Made by a program: the position numbers and the translations under genes. A stretch of 7,197 bases of DNA, taken from positions 1 through 7,197 of the forward strand of contig JAGLYR010000151.1 in NCBI GenBank assembly GCA_023132135.1, read 5' to 3'. The DNA comes from Candidatus Eiseniibacteriota bacterium (lineage in GTDB: Bacteria > Arandabacterota > Arandabacteria > JAGLYR01). Below, one piece after another: positions 1 through 4,945 of the stretch. The stretch's first letter is position 1; each line of letters starts with the position of its first letter. The notes under the pieces were generated by a model, which was not told where the DNA came from, did not search any database, and saw only the letters and a list, made by a program, of their open reading frames with translations.

Positions 1-2
1 AA

Positions 3-455
3 GACAAACTGAAGGAGCTCATCCGCATTGCCGAGGAACACGATCTCGAGGAAATCGAGATCTCGGAGGGTGAGTCGCGGATGCGGATCAGACGGCGTAC
101 CGGTTGGGTCGAGCCGGTGGTCTCTGCTCCACAGGTCGGCAGTCGGTCTGGAACACAGCCGGCACCGGAGACGGTGGAGGAGTCGAAGGGACTGGTGGCC
201 ATCGAATCTCCCATCGTCGGGACGTTCTACAGGGCGTCATCTCCAGACGCGGACGCGTATGTGGAAGTCAACGAAGACATCGATGTCGGACAGGTTGTGT
301 GTGTTGTGGAGGCCATGAAGCTGATGAACGAGATTCAGAGCAACGTGGCAGGGCGAGTAGTGTCGGTGCCGGTGGGAAACGCGGAGCCTGTCGAGTATGG
401 GCAGTCGCTCTTCTGGATCGACCCTCGCGAGTCTTCTACTGCAAGGAAGAAGTAG
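3..455 (+). CDS. accB: Biotin carboxyl carrier protein of acetyl-CoA carboxylase (5'-truncated by window edge)
   Basis: AccB carries the covalently bound biotin that shuttles carboxylate from biotin carboxylase (AccC) to the carboxyltransferase in the first committed step of fatty-acid synthesis in the cytoplasm. About 150 codons are visible. The open frame enters from the left edge and shows the usual N-terminal helix (KLKELIRIAEEHDL, then EIEISEG), so only a few residues seem to be missing. A short variable linker follows, then the biotinyl/lipoyl domain from about fragment residue 64 (ESPIVGTFYRA) to the end (PVEYGQSLFWIDP). The biotin-acceptor motif EAMKLMNEI is intact; its lysine is codon 318-320. 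The protein ends in a short basic tail. pilT starts 4 bases after the stop, and accC, the usual next gene, comes only after pilT. Identification is firm; the true start cannot be seen. Confidence 0.96.
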   Translation, partial: DKLKELIRIAEEHDLEEIEISEGESRMRIRRRTGWVEPVVSAPQVGSRSGTQPAPETVEESKGLVAIESPIVGTFYRASSPDADAYVEVNEDIDVGQVVCVVEAMKLMNEIQSNVAGRVVSVPVGNAEPVEYGQSLFWIDPRESSTARKK

Positions 456-459
456 AGCC

Positions 460-1569
460 ATGCCGCTTGATATTGAGGAACTGCTGAGAGAAGCGATGGG
501 CATGGAGGCATCGGACGTGCATCTGCAGGCCGGGTCGGCGCCCAGCGTTCGCGTGCGGGGCGAGATCCGGCTCATGGAACGCGCGGCCCTCACACCCCAG
601 GAACTTACGGATGTCTCGGACGATCTGATGAATCCGAGGCAACGACGCCAGTTCGAGGAAAAGCGAGAGGTGGATTTTGCGATCGGCGTGGCGGATCTGG
701 GCCGGTTCCGGGCGAATTTCTTCCGGCAGCGGGGTTCGGTGGCTGCCGTGTTCCGGTGCGTACCGACCACGGTGCCTCCCATGGAGAGTCTCAACCTGCC
801 GCCGCAGATGGTAAATCTGTGCATGAAACGCAGAGGACTGGTGCTGGTGACCGGTAGTGTGGGCAGCGGGAAGAGTACGACGTTGGCTTCGATGATCCGG
901 CATATCAATGAGACCGCTGCCAGGCGGATTCTGACCATCGAGGACCCCATTGAATTCCTGCACCGGAACGACAAGAGTATAATTATCCAGCGGGATGTGG
1001 GGGTGGATACGATCAGTTTTGCGGAGGCGCTTCGCCATTCGCTCAGGCAGGATCCTGATGCGCTGATGGTTGGCGAGATCCGGGACGCCGAGACAATGGC
1101 GATAGCCATCACGGCTGCCAACACCGGTCATCTTGTGATGAGCACACTGCACACGGTGGACGCGATGCAGACGATCAATCGCCTGATTTCTTTCTTCCCG
1201 CCACACCAGCACGATGAGATCCGATTTCTCCTGGCCAGCTGCCTGGAGGCGATTGTCTGCCTGAGACTGGTGCCGCGTTCGGATGTGGAGGGCCGGATTC
1301 CGGCCACCGAGATCATGGTGAGCACGGGCGCGATCCGGGAGTACTTGCTGGATCCGGGCAAGACGTCCGAGATCCGCGCGGCCATTCAGGGAGGAGTCGA
1401 GCAATACGGGATGCAGACCTTCGACCAGTCGTTAATGCGCCTTTATCGGGAAGAGAAAATCAGTCTCGAAACCGCTCGGGACAACAGCTCATCTCCGGCT
1501 GAATTTGACATGCGGGCTAAGGGAATTGAGGCCAGCGCGGACCAGAGCTGGAAGGGGTTTGACGTTTAG
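460..1569 (+). CDS. pilT: Type IV pilus retraction ATPase PilT (twitching motility)
   Basis: PilT is the hexameric cytoplasmic ATPase that powers depolymerisation and retraction of type IV pili at the inner-membrane platform. The 369-residue product has the family layout: an N-terminal PAS-like domain (residues 1-115, with ASDVHLQAG and RFRANFFRQ) and a RecA-like motor. Walker A is GSVGSGKST (132-140), the Asp box is TIEDPIEF (159-166), Walker B is ALMVGEIRD (201-209), and the His box is TGHLVMSTLHT (222-232). The C-terminal part has AIREYLLD (291-298) where the classical motif is AIRNLIRE, then GMQTFDQSL and a tail ending in a W..F-like segment, a tail style I recall from Geobacter-type PilT. 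I start it at ATG 460 because this lies just after the accB stop and gives the PilT-like N-terminus; a longer in-frame start at 397 would overlap accB. An AAGGA-type ribosome site lies about 12 bases upstream. PilU is a less likely alternative. No other pilus gene is present here. Confidence 0.93.
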   Translation: MPLDIEELLREAMGMEASDVHLQAGSAPSVRVRGEIRLMERAALTPQELTDVSDDLMNPRQRRQFEEKREVDFAIGVADLGRFRANFFRQRGSVAAVFRCVPTTVPPMESLNLPPQMVNLCMKRRGLVLVTGSVGSGKSTTLASMIRHINETAARRILTIEDPIEFLHRNDKSIIIQRDVGVDTISFAEALRHSLRQDPDALMVGEIRDAETMAIAITAANTGHLVMSTLHTVDAMQTINRLISFFPPHQHDEIRFLLASCLEAIVCLRLVPRSDVEGRIPATEIMVSTGAIREYLLDPGKTSEIRAAIQGGVEQYGMQTFDQSLMRLYREEKISLETARDNSSSPAEFDMRAKGIEASADQSWKGFDV

Positions 1570-1591
1570 TACCGTGTCTTGAGGTAGATAC

Positions 1592-2965
1592 ATGTTCAAG
1601 AAGATCCTGATAGCCAACCGGGGTGAGATAGCGCTGCGCGTGATACGCGCCTGCCGGGAACTCGGCGTGAGCACGGTGGCGGTTCATTCCGAGCCCGATG
1701 CCGACTCGCTTCACGTCCGGTTCGCGGACGAGTATGTGTGCATTGGTCCCGGTCCGGCGATCCAGAGCTACCTGAACATCCCGGCTGTCATCGCGGCGGC
1801 GGAGATCACGGACGCTGACGCCATCCACCCGGGCTACGGCTTCCTGGCGGAAAACGCGGATTTCGCCGAGATGTGTGAATCCTGCAGCATCGAGTTCATA
1901 GGGCCGACACCTGCGGCCACCCGGAAGGTCGGGGACAAAGTCGAGGCCCGTGAGACGATGTTGAAGGCGGGGATCCCCGTGGTTCCGGGGACCGCTTCGA
2001 ATATCGAGGATGAAGCCGAAGCGTTGGCCGGGGCCGAAGAACTCGGGTACCCGGTGCTTCTGAAATCTACCCACGGGGGTGGTGGGCGAGGGATGAAGAT
2101 GGCGCGGGACTCGGATGAGCTGCGGAATCTGCTCTCGGTTGTGCGGTCGGAGGCAGGTGCCGCCTTCGGGAGCTCCGCCGTGTATCTGGAGAAGTACCTG
2201 GAGCGACCCCGGCACATCGAGATACAGATCATGGCAGACCGGTACGGCCGGATTATTTACTTCGGCGAGCGCGAGTGCAGTGTGCAGCGGCGGTACCAGA
2301 AGCTGATCGAGGAAGCGCCGTCGCCGGCAGTGGATGACGAGCTCCGGGCGAGACTGGGAGAAATGGCCGTTCGGGGCGCGAGGAGCGTCGGTTATGAAGG
2401 TGCCGGAACCGTGGAGTTCCTGCTGACCCGGACCGGCGACGTCTACTTCATCGAGATGAACGCCAGGATCCAGGTGGAGCACCCGGTCACGGAGTGCGTG
2501 ACAGGCCTGGATCTGCTGAAGATGCAGATACAGGTGGCAGCCGGTGAGCCTCTGGGGCTGGAACAGCAGGATGTCGAAATCCGTGGGCATGCCATCGAAT
2601 GCCGGATCAACGCCGAGGATCCCGCCCGCAATTTCGCCGCGTCGACAGGCACGATCCGTACGTTTCATGTTCCCGGAGGGCCGGGAGTCCGGATCGACAC
2701 TCACGTGCACCCCGAGTACGTCGTGTACCCGTACTATGATTCGTTACTGGCGAAGCTCATTGCATTTGGACAGGACAGAAACGAGGCCATCCGGCGCATG
2801 CGCCGGTGCCTGGATGAGTGTGTGATCGAGGGAGTCTCGACGACGGTGCCGTTTCACCGGCGGGTTCTGAGGCACGAGCGGTTCGTGAGCGGGGACATTG
2901 ATACCGGTTTTGTGGACTCCATGGAAATGGAAAAGGAAAAGATGGTTCCTTCTCCTGCCACCTGA
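1592..2965 (+). CDS. accC: Biotin carboxylase subunit of acetyl-CoA carboxylase
   Basis: AccC uses ATP and bicarbonate to carboxylate the biotin on AccB. The 457-residue product is close to the E. coli length (449). It has an N-terminal pre-ATP-grasp domain beginning [16 protein letters not shown] and containing [16 protein letters not shown]. The ATP-grasp domain has K158, the glycine-rich loop HGGGGRGMK (161-169), E275 in TVEFLL, and the [14 protein letters not shown] block with E288, N290, R292 and E296. The C-terminal biotin-carboxylase domain has ECRINAEDP with R338 and [10 protein letters not shown]. Positions match the E. coli catalytic residues almost exactly. The final dozen residues are a Met/Lys/Glu-rich tail beyond the conserved fold. 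A GAGGT ribosome site (1581-1585) lies 6 bases before the ATG. The gap from pilT is 22 bases, so accB, pilT and accC are probably one transcript. A pyruvate carboxylase N-terminal subunit is the only serious alternative; the accB partner argues against it. Confidence 0.97.
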   Translation: MFKKILIANRGEIALRVIRACRELGVSTVAVHSEPDADSLHVRFADEYVCIGPGPAIQSYLNIPAVIAAAEITDADAIHPGYGFLAENADFAEMCESCSIEFIGPTPAATRKVGDKVEARETMLKAGIPVVPGTASNIEDEAEALAGAEELGYPVLLKSTHGGGGRGMKMARDSDELRNLLSVVRSEAGAAFGSSAVYLEKYLERPRHIEIQIMADRYGRIIYFGERECSVQRRYQKLIEEAPSPAVDDELRARLGEMAVRGARSVGYEGAGTVEFLLTRTGDVYFIEMNARIQVEHPVTECVTGLDLLKMQIQVAAGEPLGLEQQDVEIRGHAIECRINAEDPARNFAASTGTIRTFHVPGGPGVRIDTHVHPEYVVYPYYDSLLAKLIAFGQDRNEAIRRMRRCLDECVIEGVSTTVPFHRRVLRHERFVSGDIDTGFVDSMEMEKEKMVPSPAT

Positions 2966-2968
2966 GTA

Positions 2969-2981
2969 GCCGGGAACCGGC
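2969..2981 (+). other. Short GC hairpin just after accC stop
   Basis: A perfect inverted repeat, GCCGG-GAA-CCGGC, begins 3 bases after the accC stop codon and lies in the 45-base accC-comB gap. There is no following T tract, so it does not look like an intrinsic terminator. It could be a transcript-stabilising or processing hairpin, or chance in GC-rich DNA. Only the inverted repeat itself is seen; the role is a guess. Confidence 0.35.
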
Positions 2982-3010
2982 AAACAAGAACACGAAAGGT
3001 CGGATGCAGT

Positions 3011-3745
3011 ATGAGAATCGATGTCCTGTTCGCACCACATGGACTTGAATTGCACAAGCCCAGAGGGCTGACCGTTGCGGTGGTCGATGTGCTTCGAGCG
3101 TCCACCACTATTGCCTATGCGATAGATGCGGGCGCGGACCGAATTATTCCGGTGGCCAGCATCGAGGCGGCGACTACCTTGGCGATGAAACTGGGGGAGG
3201 AGGACGTTCTCCTTTGCGGCGAGCGGGAAGGGAAGCGAATTGACGGGTTCCACCTGGGCAACTCGCCGCAGGAATACAGCCAGGCCGACATTTCCGGGAA
3301 AACCCTGGTTCTCACCACCACAAATGGCACCAAGGCCATCAGTATGTGCGAAGCCGTAAAGGAAGTCGTCGTGGCCAGCCTGGTCAACGTTTCCGCTGTC
3401 GTTGAGTATCTACTGGCCGCCAAGAACAGGATTGTCCTGGTGTGCGCGGGCAAGTTCGGCCGGTTCTCGATGGAGGATGCTCTTTGCGCCGGCATGATTG
3501 TGGCCCGCCTCAGGGACAGCCGGGACAACAATCTGGATCTTGGGGACAGTGCCGGGGCAGCCGAAATTCTCTACCGGGCCAACTCGATCGACCCGCTGGC
3601 GCTTCTCAGAGACTGCGAGCACGGACAGTACTTGGGTTCCCTGGGATTTGAGGAAGACCTGCAGGTCTGTGCGAAGGTGGATGCCCTATCGGTGGTTCCC
3701 GTCGTGCGCCAGGGACGGATCCGAAGGAGTGAGAGCAGGATGTGA
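3011..3745 (+). CDS. comB: ComB-family 2-phosphosulfolactate phosphatase
   Basis: The ComB family hydrolyses 2-phosphosulfolactate to sulfolactate and phosphate in a magnesium-dependent reaction, a step of coenzyme M synthesis in methanogens. Many bacteria carry homologues whose physiological substrate is not settled. The 244-residue product is of usual length and shows the family signatures: VVDVLRASTTI (24-34), CGEREGKRIDGFHLGNSP (69-86) followed by EY, and the LTTTNGTKA block (101-109). In the C-terminal third are FSMEDALCAG and a family-like ending LGFEEDLQVCAKVDALSVVPVV. It starts at ATG 3011, with AAAGGT (2995-3000) upstream; the nearby ATG 3004 is in another frame. It follows accC by 45 bases on the same strand and precedes a likely terminator, so it is probably the last gene of the acc unit. 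No comA, comC or comDE is in the window, so a coenzyme M role is not supported by context. Confidence 0.88.
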   Translation: MRIDVLFAPHGLELHKPRGLTVAVVDVLRASTTIAYAIDAGADRIIPVASIEAATTLAMKLGEEDVLLCGEREGKRIDGFHLGNSPQEYSQADISGKTLVLTTTNGTKAISMCEAVKEVVVASLVNVSAVVEYLLAAKNRIVLVCAGKFGRFSMEDALCAGMIVARLRDSRDNNLDLGDSAGAAEILYRANSIDPLALLRDCEHGQYLGSLGFEEDLQVCAKVDALSVVPVVRQGRIRRSESRM

Positions 3746-3788
3746 CATCGGTAGGGCGGTGGGGACCTGGAAAACGGGATTGGAGGGC

Positions 3789-3816
3789 GGGCATCGTGTC
3801 TGCCCATTTTTCTTTT
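3789..3816 (+). terminator. Probable Rho-independent terminator after comB
   Basis: GGGCA (3789-3793) pairs with TGCCC (3801-3805) around a 7-base loop. One base later comes a T-rich run (3807-3816, five Ts, C, four Ts). It is 43 bases downstream of the comB stop and upstream of the thiD2-type gene, inside the largest intergenic gap here (102 bases). The 5-bp stem is short, so termination could be partial. No clear sigma-70 promoter could be picked in the 30 bases between the T run and the next gene. Confidence 0.6.
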
Positions 3817-3836
3817 CCTGACGGGCGTTCTGTGAT

Positions 3837-3841
3837 AGGAG
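3837..3841 (+). promoter_or_regulatory. Ribosome binding site that selects the GTG start of the thiD2-type gene
   Basis: AGGAG lies 6 bases upstream of GTG 3848 but 18 bases upstream of the first in-frame ATG (3860). This favours the GTG as the initiation codon. Confidence 0.65.
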
Positions 3842-3847
3842 TAGAGA

Positions 3848-4285
3848 GTGAGGCTATCGATGGATGACGGTGTTCTTAGGCTGATTGACGCTAACGCCAA
3901 CCGCGCGCGGGAGGGACTGCGCGTCTTGGAAGATGTAGCGCGCTTTGTTCTGGATAACGAATCTATGAGTTCGCGCGCCAAGGACTACCGTCATCAGATC
4001 ACGAGACATGTTGCTGCTCTGCGCGTGGAGGCGGCGGGCCTCGAAGATGCGCGAGATAGCGAAGGGGATGTGGGGCGGGAAGGGTTCGGGGGTGGCGAAG
4101 CAGAGCGGGATGCTGTGCGGGATATCACGGTGGCCAATGCCCACCGCGCGCAGGAAGCACTGAGAGTCCTGGAGGAGTTCTCGAAGCTCGCGGACGCGGG
4201 AGTTGCTGCTCTGTTGAAAGATCTTCGTTATTCCGTCTACACTCTGGAAAAGGATATGCTGGGAGTGCTCAGTGCCGAGTTTTGA
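3848..4285 (+). CDS. thiD2: ThiD2-type hydroxymethylpyrimidine-phosphate kinase (stand-alone)
   Basis: This 145-residue soluble protein resembles the domain found N-terminal to ThiE in some bacteria, known as ThiD2. ThiD2 is described as a monofunctional kinase that converts HMP-phosphate to HMP-diphosphate for thiamine synthesis, unrelated to classical ThiD. Visible family features are the opening LRLIDANANRAREGLRVLED (10-29), RHQITRH (48-54), DVG (74-76) and the second motif VANAHRAQEALRVLEEF (95-111). The two motifs are internal repeats of each other (11 of 21 positions identical, 13-33 against 94-114). The whole protein looks helical, with no membrane segment. GTG is chosen as start from the AGGAG spacing; ATG 3860 would remove only four residues. 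The last 14 bases overlap thiE, which fits a consecutive pathway step. The family assignment rests on remembered motifs and the thiE neighbour. Confidence 0.8.
   Translation: MRLSMDDGVLRLIDANANRAREGLRVLEDVARFVLDNESMSSRAKDYRHQITRHVAALRVEAAGLEDARDSEGDVGREGFGGGEAERDAVRDITVANAHRAQEALRVLEEFSKLADAGVAALLKDLRYSVYTLEKDMLGVLSAEF
4261..4265 (+). promoter_or_regulatory. thiE ribosome binding site inside the upstream gene
   Basis: GGGAG lies within the 3' end of the thiD2-type gene, 6 bases before GTG 4272. It supports that GTG as the thiE start and suggests translational coupling between the two thiamine genes. Confidence 0.6.
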
Positions 4286-4904
4286 CAACTGGTCTCTGTA
4301 CGCTATTACTCCGGACGATGTCGAGTGCGAGGTCATGTTGGACATGGTTGCCCAAGCCCTCGAGAGTGGGATTACGGCAGTGCAGGTCCGCCGGAAACAG
4401 GTGACCTCGCGACAACTGTTTCTGGAGACGCGCCGCGTTCTGGAACTGGCCGGTCCACTCGGGGTCCCTGTGATCGTGAACGATCGGTTGGATATCGCAC
4501 TGGCCGCGGGCGCGGACGGTGTCCATCTGGGACAGGATGATCTTCCTCTGGGAAACGCGCGGGCAATAGCTGCACCGGGTTTCCTCATGGGTGTGTCTGT
4601 TCACAACGCGGACGAAGCTCGAGAAGCGGAGGCTCAGAAGGCATCATACGTGGCTGTCGGGCCGATCTATGCGTCGCGCTCCAAGGCAACCGGGCCGGCG
4701 GGGGGAACAGAGCTGGTGCGGTCCGTCCGGCGTATCGCCAGAGGTCCGCTGATTGCGATCGGGGGGATCGGCCCGGAGAAGGTCGGCGAGGTGCTGGAGG
4801 CGGGCGCGGATGGTGTGGCGGTGATCTCGGGGATCTACAGTGGCGGCTCCGTACGCGCGCGGGTCGGCGAATTCCGTGAGGCCATTGCCAGAGCAAAGTC
4901 CTAG
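4272..4904 (+). CDS. thiE: Thiamine-phosphate synthase
   Basis: ThiE condenses HMP-diphosphate with thiazole phosphate (or its carboxylate) to form thiamine phosphate, releasing pyrophosphate. The 210-residue product is a normal-length TIM barrel. It begins with the strand SLYAIT (8-13), then VQVRRK (37-42, the Q.R.K diphosphate-binding motif), VNDRLDIALAAGADGVHLGQ (69-88, with the metal- and substrate-binding ND and HLGQ.D residues), GVSVHN (107-112), and VAVGPIYASRSKA (127-139, where the usual TxTK is SRSK). The phosphate-binding loops IAIGGI (161-166) and VAVISGIY (182-189) complete the barrel. The GTG start overlaps the preceding kinase gene by 14 bases and has a GGGAG site 6 bases upstream. 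All main catalytic motifs are present, so it should be active. TenI is a less likely alternative because the ThiE motifs are complete. Confidence 0.95.
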   Translation: MPSFDNWSLYAITPDDVECEVMLDMVAQALESGITAVQVRRKQVTSRQLFLETRRVLELAGPLGVPVIVNDRLDIALAAGADGVHLGQDDLPLGNARAIAAPGFLMGVSVHNADEAREAEAQKASYVAVGPIYASRSKATGPAGGTELVRSVRRIARGPLIAIGGIGPEKVGEVLEAGADGVAVISGIYSGGSVRARVGEFREAIARAKS

Positions 4905-4926
4905 CCCGCATTTCTCATGAGCGGGC
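4904..4926 (+). other. GC hairpin at the thiE stop codon
   Basis: GCCCGC (4904-4909) and GCGGGC (4921-4926) form a perfect 6-bp all-GC stem around an 11-base loop, starting on the last base of the thiE stop. No T tract follows, so it is not a standard intrinsic terminator. It fills half of the 41-base gap before ftsK and may stabilise or process the transcript, or reduce read-through into ftsK. That role is inference. Confidence 0.45.
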
Positions 4927-4945
4927 GGCTTGGCAGGGAGAACAC

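Noticed and set aside
237-1404. Two overlapping - strand open frames opposite accB and pilT
   Set aside because: Both are antisense to well-supported genes and show no family motif; two frames open at once on the same strand reflects composition, not coding.
1517-2710. Long open frame on the - strand (397 codons) opposite accC
   Set aside because: It lies fully antisense to a gene with complete catalytic motifs, its product is rich in Arg, His, Pro and Gly with no recognisable domain, and GC-rich coding sequence commonly leaves such antisense frames open.
3817-3847. Promoter for the thiD2-thiE unit after the comB terminator
   Set aside because: A CTGACG element can be seen, but no -10 box with acceptable spacing was found, so no promoter is called.
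3746-3847. Thiamine pyrophosphate riboswitch upstream of the thiamine genes
   Set aside because: The 102-base gap is too short to hold both the terminator and a THI element, and the conserved CTGAGA-type core is not present.
4505-4815. Near-identical GCGGGCGCGGA repeats in thiE
   Set aside because: They encode two AGADGV loops of the TIM barrel; the similarity follows from the protein motif and codon bias.
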